Shown: positions 1 to 10,746, counted from the stretch's first letter. The stretch is 49,439 bases of DNA from Stentor coeruleus (GCA_001970955.1 MPUH01000503.1:1-49439), one strand, 5' to 3'. Notes: generated from the sequence alone by a model not told the origin. Numbers and translations: made by a program.

Positions 1-330
1 TTTTATATCACTATCTCTAAGTAAATTAAATAAATCATACTATTTAATATCTATACCAAATAGTATCAAATTTTATCTTTGATGATCTATTTTATACAAA
101 ATTCCCAACAAAACTAAACTTCTAAACCTACTTATTGGCATAATTATATATATCAAAAATCAAATATTCCTCAACACTTAAAATTATTCCATTTCTACAA
201 TAAAACCTTAAAAAAATCCTATTCTTTAACATAATAAAACCCGAATTCTCATAACCAAAAAAAAATCATAACACTTCTTATTCCCCTTCAAAATATCAAA
301 AATACCCTAGATTTAAATAAATAATAAACT
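1..330. other. Intergenic, no gene seen
   Basis: AT-rich sequence, poor in G and with moderate C on the plus strand, as is usual just upstream of plus-strand genes in this window. It probably holds the promoter and short 5' leader of the gene at 331. No open frame, tRNA or repeat stands out. Confidence 0.6.
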
Positions 331-1110
331 ATGAGTCAAAGAGCTGTCGCCAAGAACCACATCACCGAGCAACGATTTAATGCTTATAGTAAAGCAAGAT
401 CATACATTCAACATTTAAACAATGTTTACGATTCTATGCACGATCCACATTTATACGACCAGTCACAAATCAATCATAAATTATTTAAAAACCAGACTCC
501 AGTAAATAGTTATCACAAACTATCTTTAATGCCAAATGCTATTGTCGCAGCTAATCTACAAGATAAAATCAAGCTTTTAAACCTATTCCACACTTTGAGC
601 GAAAGGAAAATGAAAAAAAATTACATAAAGCTAAAATCAACAACTCCAGTAGCTCGTAAGACTTATTTTAAGCCAAAAAAGTACAAAAATATCCTTGCTC
701 GACTTTCGAATCTTAAAAATATATCTAATAGTCATGATATGAATTCAACTTTTATCACTTCATCTATAAAACCTCTAAAAGAAACTTCAAGATATCATCA
801 AGGTAAAGGTGGAAATTTTAAGGCTAAGCAGAACCTTTTACCTCAAAGATATGATACTGTTAAGTGTATTAGAGAAATAAATACTAATTTTTCTTATTCT
901 GATCATAATTATGAATTTACTCAGAATTCGTATAGGAAAAATAATCCATTGATTATACCTTGTTCAGATAATTATAGGAATAAATTCCCAAGTATTAAAA
1001 AAGGTAAAAGATATTTTGAGACTTCTCCTGGTAGTGGTGGTGATAAAGAATCTAATCAGTCGATTATTATCAGCCCAATAAAACAGGATGTTGAAGTTAA
1101 TACGAACTAA
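331..1110 (+). CDS. Hypothetical basic protein, 259 aa
   Basis: An uninterrupted 259-codon frame starts at ATG and ends with TAA. The protein is rich in Lys, Asn, Ser and Arg, has no predicted membrane segment or signal peptide by eye, and shows no domain I recognise. Long stretches look disordered and positively charged (for example the Lys-rich part around residues 90-125). Codon use drifts from C-rich at the 5' end to G-rich at the 3' end and the 3' flank is C-free (1141-1200 has 14 G and no C), as for the confident genes here, which supports a real gene. Many ciliate cytoskeletal or basal-body proteins have this composition, but that is only a guess. Confidence 0.65.
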   Translation: MSQRAVAKNHITEQRFNAYSKARSYIQHLNNVYDSMHDPHLYDQSQINHKLFKNQTPVNSYHKLSLMPNAIVAANLQDKIKLLNLFHTLSERKMKKNYIKLKSTTPVARKTYFKPKKYKNILARLSNLKNISNSHDMNSTFITSSIKPLKETSRYHQGKGGNFKAKQNLLPQRYDTVKCIREINTNFSYSDHNYEFTQNSYRKNNPLIIPCSDNYRNKFPSIKKGKRYFETSPGSGGDKESNQSIIISPIKQDVEVNTN

Positions 1111-1257
1111 AGTTGATAATTTTATAAGATAAAATGTTAAATAGGAGAAGTTGTGTTGAAAAAAAATATTTGGTGATTAAATAAGTTTTAGAAAGTTTAG
1201 ATATGATTTTTATATATAGTTAAGTTAAAGGTATTTTGGTTCATTTAAATAAAATAT

Positions 1258-1992
1258 ATGGAATTACCTAGTTGGTGGAGTTCTAATTCAGATGAAGTTA
1301 TTTTTAATGATTTGAATCTGGATATGTCTGTAGTTCCAACACAAATCGAAGCTTTGGATGATGTTATTTTTGGTGGGTTAATTACAGGATGCATCTATGA
1401 AGTTGTAGGTGAAGCTGGTACTGGGAAAACAAATTTTTGTTTAGAAGTTGTTAAAAACATATCAAAAACCCATAAATGTTATTATCTAAACACACTAAAA
1501 CCAGTGAGTCAATCCAGATTAGCTTCAATAGGAGCTAATTTATCTAATATTATTTTTAGATACAGTACTACTTTCGAGCAATCAAAATTATATATATATG
1601 AAGATCTTGGATCATTGCTTAATATAAATGATGATATTAAGCTTATAGTAGTTGATAATATATACAGCTTTGTAGCAGAACTTGATGATCCTTATCAAAA
1701 ATCTTCAGCTATTAGAGCTATCGCAATGGTTTTAAAACTCTATTCTGATAAATATAAAGTTGCGGTTATTATAGTAAATAATGTTGTAGCTGATATGCAA
1801 GGAAAAACAGTTCCAGGTCTTGGAGTAAACTGGGCAAACTGTATTAACTACAGACTTTTGCTAGAGAAAAAAATCAACGAAAGGACATTGAAAATCCTCC
1901 AAAGCATAGACTCAAGTCAAGGCACAGAACTTATATTATCTATCACCAACACATCTGTAAATTTAATCAGCAAATCATTCAGTTTTACTTAA
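1258..1992 (+). CDS. RAD51-family recombinase paralog (XRCC3/RAD57-like)
   Basis: This 244-residue protein is a RecA/RAD51-type ATPase core without the N-terminal helix-hairpin-helix part of RAD51 itself. A Walker A motif GEAGTGKT lies at residues 51-58, preceded by the family's LDxxxxGGL segment (33-41). A Walker B segment LIVVD lies at 129-133. The C-terminal PGLGVNWANCINYRLLL segment (186-202) matches the P-x-LG-x-x-WANC-x-x-R pattern of XRCC3/RAD57. Such paralogs load or stabilise RAD51 on single-stranded DNA during homologous recombination. Assignment to the family is solid; the exact paralog is inferred. Length is typical of a short paralog core. No intron is needed. Start is the only nearby in-frame ATG. 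Confidence 0.85.
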   Translation: MELPSWWSSNSDEVIFNDLNLDMSVVPTQIEALDDVIFGGLITGCIYEVVGEAGTGKTNFCLEVVKNISKTHKCYYLNTLKPVSQSRLASIGANLSNIIFRYSTTFEQSKLYIYEDLGSLLNINDDIKLIVVDNIYSFVAELDDPYQKSSAIRAIAMVLKLYSDKYKVAVIIVNNVVADMQGKTVPGLGVNWANCINYRLLLEKKINERTLKILQSIDSSQGTELILSITNTSVNLISKSFSFT

Positions 1993-2448
1993 AAATATAA
2001 ATTTTCCAATCATATACTACATCTTCAATATACCCTCTAAAACTATAATCATATCTAATATTTACCCTAACAATATTTTTTTTCTTAAGCTTATTCAATT
2101 TTTTATTTTATATCACTAGAAATTCCTCTTATTTCACTGATGCTATTCTTAAATATCAGGAGCTCCAGTAAATTTCTCTTCTAAACTTACTTCAAGAATT
2201 TTACTAAAGTGAATATCTAGTTTGTTCAAATAATATATTTGCCTATTTATTTTTTATTAAGAATTTTAGCTGATAAGTTCTTTTATATTTACTCTTTTAT
2301 TTCCAGACTCCTTTTTTCAATTTTGCATTTATCAAAGTTATTAGCACTATACTTTAATCTTTAAACCTCGTATAAAATTTCCAAGCAAAAAACCTAAAAT
2401 TATAAAAGTTTCATTATTTATATTAGCATGACTAAAATCAAAATGAGA
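1993..2448. other. Intergenic between RAD51 paralog and tRNA-Ser
   Basis: About 450 bases of AT-rich sequence. It serves as the 3' flank of the RAD51-family gene and the 5' flank of the tRNA. I see no open frame, structured RNA or repeat in it. Confidence 0.5.
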
Positions 2449-2529
2449 GACAGCATGGCCGAGTGGTTAAGGCGATAGACTAGAAATCTATTGGGATTTC
2501 CCGCGTAGGTTCGAATCCTACTGCTGTCG
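2449..2529 (+). tRNA. tRNA-Ser(AGA): tRNA-Ser (anticodon AGA)
   Basis: A complete class II tRNA can be folded by eye. The 7-bp acceptor stem GACAGCA (2449-2455) pairs with TGCTGTC (2522-2528), with discriminator G at 2529 as expected for eukaryotic tRNA-Ser. The anticodon stem ATAGA/TCTAT (2475-2479, 2487-2491) encloses loop CTAGAAA, giving anticodon AGA at 2482-2484, which reads TCT. A long variable arm follows, then the T arm with TTCGAAT loop. Internal promoters are present: A box TGGCCGAGTGG at 2456-2466 and B box GGTTCGAATCC at 2508-2518. There is no intron and CCA is not encoded. A run of T follows at once. Confidence 0.97.
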
Positions 2530-2535
2530 TTTTTT
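2530..2535 (+). terminator. RNA polymerase III T-run terminator
   Basis: Six consecutive T directly follow the tRNA-Ser discriminator base, the usual Pol III stop signal. Confidence 0.85.
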
Positions 2536-2707
2536 CCTCTTTTTCTAATCTAATCACACTATCATATAAAAAAATTCTAAACCGATTCTAATATTTATAT
2601 ACTAATACCACATCATCATATTTACCTTTTATCCAACCTTAAAAAGTTTTTTCCTACACCAAAAAACCTTAACCTACACAAAGAAAGCTTCCATTAATAT
2701 TATAACA

Positions 2708-3877
2708 ATGGCTGGGGATAAGATTAAAGACCTTCTAAGTATTCAGGACCAAAACACCCGTCAGAATGCATGCCGAGCTTATATCCAAGAGATCTTCAAA
2801 GCTCAAAACCTCCAAGCTTCACGTTTATTTTTAACCCAACTCATCAGTAGCGAACTAACTCTAGCAAATACAAGACAGCTTTTTTCTATATTTGTCGAAA
2901 ACATGAACCTTTTAAACAACAACTCAATGCTCGATCTTGGTAGCTATGCTTTAGAAACCATAAGTCCAAAAAGCACTTCTTTTGAAGAAGAAGAACTTAA
3001 AATCCGTGATCAAATTTATGATGTTCACTGTGCGAAAAGAGATTATCTATCTGCAGCAAGAATCTTATCAGCAATTAACTTTGATGCCTTTAGCCGAGTT
3101 CTAACGGTAGATCACAAATGCGATAAGTATATAAAAATCGCTGAATGTTATTTAGAATTCGGTGAAAGCGCTTATGCTGAACAATACAATTCAAGAGCAG
3201 GTGCTTTAATAGAAAATTGTAATGATATTTCTGCAAAACTCAGATATAAAGTATGTCATGCTAGGATTTTAGATAGTAAAAAAGAGTTCCTTCAAGCAGC
3301 AAGGAATTATTATATTTTATCACAAGAAGGGAAATATGGGGTAATGGAAAGTGATTTATTACAATTATTACAATGTGCTATAACATGTGCAATATTAGCT
3401 AAAGCTGGTCCTCAAAGATCTAGATTACTTGCAACTTTATATCAAGATGAGAGATCATCACATTTAGAGAATTATGATATATTAGAGAAACTTTTTATGC
3501 AAAGGATTATTAAGAAACCTGATATGGAGAAATTCTCAGAAAAACTTCAGGATCATCATAAGGCTCTTTTATCTAGTGGAAGGACTGTATTGGAGACAGC
3601 AATGATTGAACATAATATTATTGCAATATCGAAATTGTATACAAATTTAACGTTTAATGAACTTGGCGATGTTTTACAAGTATCAGCGATACAAGCTGAA
3701 AAGTATTTAGCGGATATGGTACAGGAAGGGAGGATTAAGGCTTCGTTGGATCAGAGAAGTGGCATTGCGGAATTTGAAGGAGAAAATGAAGGATTGAATG
3801 AATGGGAAAATCAGATTAACTTACTGTGTAAGTCGGTGGAAGATGTTGTTAGGGAAATACAGTCGGTTTACTCGTAA
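2708..3877 (+). CDS. CSN4: COP9 signalosome subunit 4
   Basis: This 389-residue protein matches CSN4, a PCI-domain subunit of the COP9 signalosome, which removes NEDD8 from cullins. The C-terminal half is diagnostic: the segment AKAGPQRSRLLATLYQDER (about residues 231-249), then IEHNIIAISKLYTNLTFNELG and IQAEKYLADMVQEGRIKASLDQ, all close to the animal CSN4 sequence. The N-terminal two thirds are helical repeats (TPR-like), and the winged-helix PCI part spans roughly 290-350. Length is slightly shorter than human CSN4 (406 aa). No intron is visible. Codon composition shifts from C-rich to G-rich along the gene. Confidence 0.93.
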   Translation: MAGDKIKDLLSIQDQNTRQNACRAYIQEIFKAQNLQASRLFLTQLISSELTLANTRQLFSIFVENMNLLNNNSMLDLGSYALETISPKSTSFEEEELKIRDQIYDVHCAKRDYLSAARILSAINFDAFSRVLTVDHKCDKYIKIAECYLEFGESAYAEQYNSRAGALIENCNDISAKLRYKVCHARILDSKKEFLQAARNYYILSQEGKYGVMESDLLQLLQCAITCAILAKAGPQRSRLLATLYQDERSSHLENYDILEKLFMQRIIKKPDMEKFSEKLQDHHKALLSSGRTVLETAMIEHNIIAISKLYTNLTFNELGDVLQVSAIQAEKYLADMVQEGRIKASLDQRSGIAEFEGENEGLNEWENQINLLCKSVEDVVREIQSVYS

Positions 3878-4390
3878 TGGTTTTACTTTATGGAAGGTTT
3901 AGATTAAATAGTGAGTTTGTAAGTTTGAAGATGGTTTTTGATAGAGATTGTGAAGGTAAATGGATTTTGGGTGAAAATTTTTTGGAAGTATGTGTGATGA
4001 GGAATGCATTAGAAAAGGAAATAAAATCGAGATTTTTCGGTTGGTAATGGTTTGGAAGGTGCTGGTTTTAAATGGAATGATGTTTGGATTGAATAAAATA
4101 AGATGGGAGTTTGTTGCTTAACCTAAATAATGTCAATATAAATCAACTAAAAAGATAAAAATTATTATTCCATAAGCCTAATCTGCATATAATTTAATCA
4201 TAATTCTAACTAACCCTGAAATCACATCATTATAATCCACACTATATAAAAAATACCAAAAACCCAATCCAAACAGCAAAACTATCTCAAAAATCCACTA
4301 GCAAAACCCCAACCAAAACTCTTCTCATCACTTAAAAGCACAAAAAATCAAAACCCTAAAAATCCATGCAAATCATATTATGCAAATAAA
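3878..4390. other. Intergenic with skew switch
   Basis: No gene seen. From 3878 to about 4130 the plus strand is G-rich and C-poor (3' flank of CSN4); from about 4140 to 4390 it is C-rich and G-poor (5' flank of SDHA). The switch marks the likely border between the two transcription units. Confidence 0.55.
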
Positions 4391-6292
4391 ATGACTTCAA
4401 AGTCATGGAATATAATAAATATGTTGAAACAACTCTTATCAAGACATTTCAGCATCTTAAAAAACAGTACCCCCTCAGGTTCAGTCTCTGAATCGAAAAA
4501 ATTCGCCTATACCATTTACGATCACACATACGACGCAGTTGTCGTAGGTGCAGGAGGTGCAGGTTTACGTGCAGCATTTGGCTTAGCCGAAATAGGTTTC
4601 AAAACAGCATGTCTTACAAAGCTTTTCCCAACACGTTCTCATACAGTAGCAGCACAAGGTGGAATAAATGCAGCTTTAGGTAACATGACAAAAGATGATT
4701 GGCGTTGGCATTTTTATGACACAGTAAAAGGTTCAGATTGGTTAGGTGATCAAAATGCTATTCATTATATGTGTAGAGAAGCAATAGATGCAGTTTATGA
4801 ATTAGAAGGTTATGGAATGCCATTTAGTAGAACTGAACAAGGGAAAATCTATCAAAGAGCTTTTGGTGGACAAAGTTTAGAATTTGGTAAAGGTGGTCAA
4901 GCTTATAGATGTGCAGCTGTTGCTGATAGAACAGGACATTCTATGCTCCATACACTTTTTGGTAGAGCTTTAGGATATAATTGTATTTTCTTTGTTGAAT
5001 ACTTTGTTTTGGATTTGTTAATGGTCAATGGAGAATGTCGTGGGGTTATTGCTATGAATATGAGTGATGGGTCGATTCATAGAATTAGATCTAAACAGAC
5101 TGTTTTAGCTACAGGAGGATATGGAAGAGCTTTTGCATCTTGTACTTCAGCACATACATGTACTGGTGATGGTAATGCTTTAGTTTCTAGAGCTGGCTTA
5201 CCTAATCAAGATTTAGAATTTGTTCAGTTCCATCCAACTGGGATTTATGGAGCTGGATGCTTGATTACTGAAGGATGTAGAGGAGAAGGTGGGATATTGA
5301 GGAATTCACAAGGAGAGAGGTTTATGGAAAGGTATGCACCAACTGCTAAAGATTTAGCTTCAAGAGATGTGGTTAGTAGGGCTATGACAGTGGAGATTTT
5401 ACAAGGAAGAGGGGTTGGTCAGAAAAAAGACCATATTTTCTTACATCTTGATCATTTACCTCCAGAAGTACTTCATCAAAGACTTCCAGGGATTAGTGAG
5501 TCGGCTAAGATTTTTGCTGGTGTTGATGTTACTAAAGAACCTATACCTGTTATCCCAACAGTTCATTATAATATGGGTGGCATTCCTACTGATTGGCAAA
5601 CCCATGTACTCAGTAGAAGCTCAGATGGTACAGAAAAAATTGTCCCAGGCCTACTCGCAGCTGGTGAGTGTGCTTCAGCATCAGTCCATGGGGCAAACCG
5701 CCTTGGAGCTAATTCACTTCTTGATATCGTCATATTCGGTCGAGCAGCTGCTTTAACAACCAAAAGTGAATTCAAACCAGGTGACCCTCAACCAGACCTT
5801 CCAGTCAACGCAGGTGAAGAAACAATTGAAAAACTCGAAAAATATCGTACAGCAAAAGGAATATATTCAACTGCACAAATCAGAGAAAAAATGCAAGATG
5901 TCATGCAATTACATGCTGCTGTATTTAGAGAAGAAAAAAGTTTACAAACAGGGTGTAATAAATTAGAAGAAGTATGCAAATTATTGAAAGATGTAAAGAC
6001 AACTGATAGAGGACTTGTTTTTAATACTGATCTTATTGAAACTTTAGAGCTTGAAAATTTATTGTTATGTGCTAAGCAGACAATTACTGGTGCTGAGAAT
6101 AGAAAAGAAAGTAGAGGGGCACATGCTAGAGATGATTATCCCAATAGAGATGATGTTAATTGGATGAAACATACTTTGAGCTATTTGAAAAATGTTGAAG
6201 ACCCTGTGAAATTAGATTATAGGGCTGTGATTGCTGAAACTTTGGACCCGAAGGAAATGCATGCCATTCCTCCTGCCAAGAGAGTTTATTAA
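4391..6292 (+). CDS. SDHA: Succinate dehydrogenase flavoprotein subunit, mitochondrial
   Basis: The 633-residue protein is the FAD subunit of respiratory complex II, oxidising succinate to fumarate in the mitochondrial matrix. The dinucleotide-binding motif GAGGAG is at residues 53-58. [11 protein letters not shown] follows, with His84 as the expected covalent FAD attachment site. Substrate-site segments [18 protein letters not shown] and RLGANSLLD are all present, and the C-terminus (PPAKRVY) resembles that of animal SDHA. Residues 11-30 ([14 protein letters not shown]) look like a mitochondrial presequence, so Met11 (base 4421) is a possible alternative start. Length is normal and no intron is needed. 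Confidence 0.97.
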   Translation: MTSKSWNIINMLKQLLSRHFSILKNSTPSGSVSESKKFAYTIYDHTYDAVVVGAGGAGLRAAFGLAEIGFKTACLTKLFPTRSHTVAAQGGINAALGNMTKDDWRWHFYDTVKGSDWLGDQNAIHYMCREAIDAVYELEGYGMPFSRTEQGKIYQRAFGGQSLEFGKGGQAYRCAAVADRTGHSMLHTLFGRALGYNCIFFVEYFVLDLLMVNGECRGVIAMNMSDGSIHRIRSKQTVLATGGYGRAFASCTSAHTCTGDGNALVSRAGLPNQDLEFVQFHPTGIYGAGCLITEGCRGEGGILRNSQGERFMERYAPTAKDLASRDVVSRAMTVEILQGRGVGQKKDHIFLHLDHLPPEVLHQRLPGISESAKIFAGVDVTKEPIPVIPTVHYNMGGIPTDWQTHVLSRSSDGTEKIVPGLLAAGECASASVHGANRLGANSLLDIVIFGRAAALTTKSEFKPGDPQPDLPVNAGEETIEKLEKYRTAKGIYSTAQIREKMQDVMQLHAAVFREEKSLQTGCNKLEEVCKLLKDVKTTDRGLVFNTDLIETLELENLLLCAKQTITGAENRKESRGAHARDDYPNRDDVNWMKHTLSYLKNVEDPVKLDYRAVIAETLDPKEMHAIPPAKRVY

Positions 6293-6850
6293 ATAGTAGA
6301 TGGTTAACTAGTTTGGCTAGATATTGGTTTTTAGAATTATATTATGGGGCTTTAAACAAAGTGATATTTGCTATAAAGGAATTTGAAATAATTAGTTGAT
6401 ATTGGAAATAAAAATGAAAAGAATATTTAAAACATGAAGTTGCAACTTTGGATTCAAAAATATATTTATATGTCGATATTTTTGTATATCAAGAAAAGTA
6501 TTTTTCTTTTCATTAGAAAGTTTTTTATTTTATATTTATTTGCCAGTATTAATATATACTTTAAGTGCATACAGTTTCTGATAATCTATCCTTTATATGA
6601 TATTTATTTACAAACTACCCAAACCTTTTCTATATACTAAATCTAAAGAAAATTCAAGTCAATCAACACAAAAAAAACTAAAATTCAACAAAAAACCAAC
6701 CTGTAAATTCAAATTTTACCTAAAACTGGGAATATTTTCACACACAAAAATCAATAAGCCACAGTTTCAAAAATCCTAACAAATTTTCACGATAAAAATA
6801 AATCTCCTAATCAGCAAATTTCCAACTATAATAAAACTTAAAACTAAACA
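6293..6850. other. Intergenic, no gene seen
   Basis: The 3' flank of SDHA (G-rich to about 6420) followed by very AT-rich sequence and then the C-rich 5' flank of the TTLL gene. Short open frames in 6434-6779 encode only low-complexity Ile/Phe/Lys strings and are not supported. Confidence 0.5.
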
Positions 6851-9015
6851 ATGCGGGACCGAAGAGCTAGAAACCACTCCTACATCCAAGAGCTTTCTCC
6901 AATCTGCATCAAAATCAAACACAGTTCTGTTGACCTCTATAACAACTACGCAACAAAACTATCTAAACGTCAAGCTAACAAAAACATAATGCTTCTCTCA
7001 GGCATGAACTCCGAAGAACATATAAAACCTCAAAAACAAGCTTCAACAGCATTTAAAAACCCTGATTTCTCAAGTCATACCCAGAAATTCAATAAATTGC
7101 CTATCATCACTTTACCAAGAATATCAGATATTTACAGTTATAGTTTTGTCGCATCAAATAAACCTTTAACCGATAAACCTAAAGTAAAAAAATACCCTTC
7201 AAAAAAACTTCTCATAGCCCAAAAGCATTCAGATTTATCATCTCCAAGAATAATGTCTCCAATAAAAAGACAGGTTATCACAAAAGTTGGCTATAAAGAT
7301 GCTGTTAGGTTTCCAGATTGGGCAATGATAGCAAGGCCAGAGATTGAAAGTTTATGGAGAAATTTGATATGTTTGAGTAATGGGTATAAAATTGTTACGG
7401 ATAAAGGACAGGTGTATAAGTATTATATTGGAAAAGGGAATAATTCAACATTGATAAAAAGGCTTCTTGATAATAGGAATTGGTGGGTATCTACAGAGAA
7501 TATTCTAGAAGCGCATTTTGTATGGACTCAATGGAAAGATAAAACTATTGTTTCAGGTTTGCCTGAAGGAAAAAATCTTAGTCATATGCTCGACACAAGT
7601 TCAAATCCNATAATTTTTTATTAAAATTATTGTTTCAGGTTTGCCTGAAGGAAAAAATCTTAGTCATATGCTCGACACAAGTTCAAATCCTNGCGCATTT
7701 TGTATGGACTCAATGGAAAGATAAAACTATTGTTTCAGGTTTGCCTGAAGGAAAAAATCTTAGTCATATGCTCGACACAAGTTCAAATCCTTCGATTATT
7801 TATCAAGTCCCAGTCAAAATGAATGATGTTTTACGCAGGGTGGATTTATCAGATCTCGGGTTTTTCAAAATAAAAAATTCGCATTCTTACACTGTACTCA
7901 ACACAAAAGAAATCAATTCAGACTCTATAAAAATTTACAACAAACTTGAATTTAACCAGCATTTAGCTAATAAAAAAGGATTGTATAAAAGTTTAAAATC
8001 TTATCATAAAATCCTTGGGACAAATGTTTTTTCATATCATCCTGTAACTTTTCATATAAAAACAACAGAAGATGATGAGGAATTTGTAAGTTTTATGCAA
8101 GCGTTTAATAAATATGAGAAAAGAAAAAACAAGAAAAAATGCAAAAATATTTGGATTGTAAAACCTGGAGAAAATAGTAATAGGGGAAATGGGATTAAAG
8201 TTTGTAAAAGTCTTGGGGAGATAAAAGAGGCAGTTAAAGGAAATGAAGGGAGTTTAAGAACTTTTATTGTTCAGAAGTATATTGAAAAACCTTTTTTATT
8301 ACATGGGAGGAAATTTGATATAAGATGTTATGCATTAGTTACAAGTATTAATGGGGTTTTACAAGGGTATTTTTATAATGATGGGTATTTAAGAACTAGT
8401 TGTGCGGAGTATAATCTAAAAGATACGGAAAATAGTTACATACACCTGACAAATGATGCGATACAAAAACATGCGGAAGATTATGGGAAGTTTGAAGATA
8501 ATAATAAGTTATCATACAAAGAGTTTCAAAGATACTTAGATTTCCATCATTCAGATAAAAAATTTCAATTCTTCCACACAGTGCTTCCACAGATAAAAAG
8601 TATAATTAAAGATACGATCTCATCAGTTTTTCTAAAAATAGATACAAATAAACGACTTAACTGTATGGAAATATTTGGTTACGATTTTATGTTGGATTAT
8701 AATCTTAAGCCTTGGATTATTGAAGTTAATACAAATCCATGTTTAGAACTTTCATCAAGTTATTTAAGTTATTTGATTCCAACTATGGTAGACAATGCTT
8801 TTAGGATAGCTTTAGATTGTAATTTTCCTTCAACTTTAGGAATGAAAAGCAGTTTTGAAACGATGGTGGAAAATAGATTTGATTTGATATTTCATGAGTT
8901 AACTGATGGGGCAAAGCTTAAAGAGATTATTCAAAGCACTGCTACAGAGGAAAGTGATATTTCAGATGTAGAAAAAAAAGATTCTGTGAAAATTGATAGT
9001 TTAATTAATGCTTAG
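6851..9015 (+). CDS. Tubulin-tyrosine-ligase-like protein, split by assembly gaps
   Basis: TTL-family enzyme that ligates an amino acid (Tyr, Glu or Gly) to tubulin in cilia or cortical microtubules. An N-terminal ~140-residue unknown region precedes the catalytic domain. Family motifs are NIWIVKPGENSNRGNGI, YIEKPFLLHGRKFDIRCY, HLTNDAIQ, MEIFGYDFMLD and IIEVNTNPCLE, the last carrying the metal-binding Glu and Asn. The frame is broken at 7609-7692, where two single N bases flank a small fragment and bases 7511-7608 recur exactly at 7693-7790. Dropping 7511-7692 keeps the frame and gives about 660 residues, so the break is an assembly artefact and not a frameshift. Which amino acid is added cannot be told from the sequence. 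Confidence 0.9.
7511..7790. repeat. Assembly-gap duplication inside the TTLL gene
   Basis: A 98-bp stretch (7511-7608) recurs exactly at 7693-7790. Between them, after N at 7609 and before N at 7692, an 82-bp fragment repeats the last 60 or so bases a third time behind an unrelated AT-rich start. Single N bases at both joins and perfect identity point to unmerged contig ends. Confidence 0.9.
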
Positions 9016-9196
9016 AGTAAACTTAAATACTCTAAATTCATAAAGTTAGCTGATAATTTTATATTTTATGAGATTAGATTTGCATTTTAAAATTAGATTA
9101 TAACCACATTATCTTTAAACATAAAATTCACTTCATATATTTTTTTGTATAATAAACAACCATTATTCCTAGCAACTCATCATGTAAAGCATTTTT

Positions 9197-9328
9197 TTAA
9201 ACATGAAACAAATTTTGACGAATCTTTTATTCCCTAAAGCTGAAATCAACATTCAGCCAGNTAGTTAAACATGAAACAAATTTTGACGAATCTTTTATTC
9301 CCTAAAGCTGAAATCAACATTCAGCCAG
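9197..9328. repeat. Assembly-gap duplication at a gene start
   Basis: Bases 9197-9260 recur exactly at 9265-9328, with a single N at 9261. Both copies hold the start codon of the following gene (ATG at 9203 and 9271). This is an unmerged contig overlap. Confidence 0.9.
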
Positions 9329-10746
9329 AGCACCAATCATCTTTGCCATATGGATTTTTGCTAACAATGCCCTCGCTTCCATACAAAAGACAGACCATCC
9401 ATGATCAGCAAGAAAATGAGCGCATAAAAAAAAAGAAACTTGACGAAGGCCGCGAAACTTTAATATTAGCAAATGACAAGAGTAAGTTCCCAATAAAAAA
9501 AACTAAGCCCCTAAGAAAATCAGCCTTGATCCCATTGGTCGATGACCAGTACCAAATCCAATCAGAGATTAAACTGCAACCTAAGCATCAAATAAAAACC
9601 TTATCTTCAGTAGGATCACAAGCAATAGAAAAAATTAATAACAAACTATCAGAAAAGCCAAAAATTTCTGCAAGTTCATTACCAATGTCCAAAATCAAAC
9701 TTCATTATATACAAAACAACAATTCGTTATCAGAAAAAACAGTTTTTTCTAAGCTTTATGAAATTTTTTATCCAGGATATTGTTTCTCATCTATGACTGT
9801 ATCTTCAGAAAAAAGACTTAAAGATAATTTTGAAATATATAATCATGTTAATGAGGATTTTGGTATTGAAGAACTTTCATATATTAGCGATTCATTTATA
9901 ACACCTGAAGAATCTCCTTTAATTCAAGCATCTCCTGATCCTTTAAATAATCCTGTTGTACTTGAATCTCCTTTAATACATAGTATACAGACACCTTCTA
10001 TTGAGGGATGGGGAACAGAAAAAAATATTGGGGAAATGCCTAGTCCACAATTTACGAAACTTGAGGAAAGTGGGGGGTTTGAACAAGAGAATGAGAAAGT
10101 TGGCATTAAACCTACGGTATTGTTTCCTCCACTAAGTAAAATTCCTGAAGAAGATGATAAATTTGTGAAGAAATTTGAAGTTGGGAAAGATTCGCCTTTG
10201 TTTTATAAAGCTAATGAGGAGTCTGATAGGAAAGAAACCAAATCATCTCTGATTGAAGTTATAGAAAACTCAATTAAAAAATCTGAACAAAAAATTGCTG
10301 AAACGATCGAAACACCAAGAGACAAAAATGAAATTTTAATCACCCAGCCAAATGAAGAACTAGTTAAAAAAAATGAAGTTTTACAAACTCAGTTAAATGA
10401 ATATAATTTTAAAAAAACTGAAGAACCTGAAGTTTTAATGGAATTATTACCTAGTAAAGAAGCAAGTGCCAATTTCGAAAACGCTCCAATTTATAACCCT
10501 TATATTCAAGTTAAAAATGAAAGTTCGAATTTTTTAGACTTAAGTCATTCACATGCTAAAGAAATGTGTATTTCACCTGTTACTGAAAATAAAAGCTATC
10601 AAGAAATGCCGACCCCTAGTCCATCTAGTAACCCATTTTTGAATGTTAAAGCGGCTGAAACTTTTAAGCCTTTGTATGTATTTGGCTCTGGTGGTCCTGC
10701 ACCTAGTATAAACACTCTTAGCAATATTAATCCATTTTTAGCTTAA
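9271..10746 (+). CDS. Hypothetical protein with C-terminal NPF motifs, 491 aa
   Basis: A 491-codon frame from ATG to TAA. The protein is polar and largely disordered, with basic stretches near residues 50-70, Pro/Ser-rich SPL repeats around 210-240, and Glu/Lys-rich segments in the middle. Two Asn-Pro-Phe motifs lie close to the C-terminus (454-456 and 487-489, the last residues being NPFLA). NPF is the known ligand of EH domains in endocytic adaptors, so a trafficking role is possible but unproven. The start is duplicated by an assembly overlap; the ATG at 9203 is the same start seen twice. No homolog family is recognised. Confidence 0.6.
   Translation: MKQILTNLLFPKAEINIQPEHQSSLPYGFLLTMPSLPYKRQTIHDQQENERIKKKKLDEGRETLILANDKSKFPIKKTKPLRKSALIPLVDDQYQIQSEIKLQPKHQIKTLSSVGSQAIEKINNKLSEKPKISASSLPMSKIKLHYIQNNNSLSEKTVFSKLYEIFYPGYCFSSMTVSSEKRLKDNFEIYNHVNEDFGIEELSYISDSFITPEESPLIQASPDPLNNPVVLESPLIHSIQTPSIEGWGTEKNIGEMPSPQFTKLEESGGFEQENEKVGIKPTVLFPPLSKIPEEDDKFVKKFEVGKDSPLFYKANEESDRKETKSSLIEVIENSIKKSEQKIAETIETPRDKNEILITQPNEELVKKNEVLQTQLNEYNFKKTEEPEVLMELLPSKEASANFENAPIYNPYIQVKNESSNFLDLSHSHAKEMCISPVTENKSYQEMPTPSPSSNPFLNVKAAETFKPLYVFGSGGPAPSINTLSNINPFLA

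Noticed and set aside
6434-6779. Two short overlapping frames after SDHA.
   Set aside because: Ile/Phe/Lys strings without any motif, in the AT-rich gap between two well-supported genes.
7599-7608. GTTCAAATCC in the TTLL gene resembles a tRNA B box.
   Set aside because: It lies inside a clear coding frame, and no acceptor, D or anticodon stem can be paired around it.
9197-9328. Direct repeat around a start codon as a possible regulatory or mobile-element duplication.
   Set aside because: Exact identity beside a single N matches the other assembly joins; an unmerged overlap is the simpler reading.
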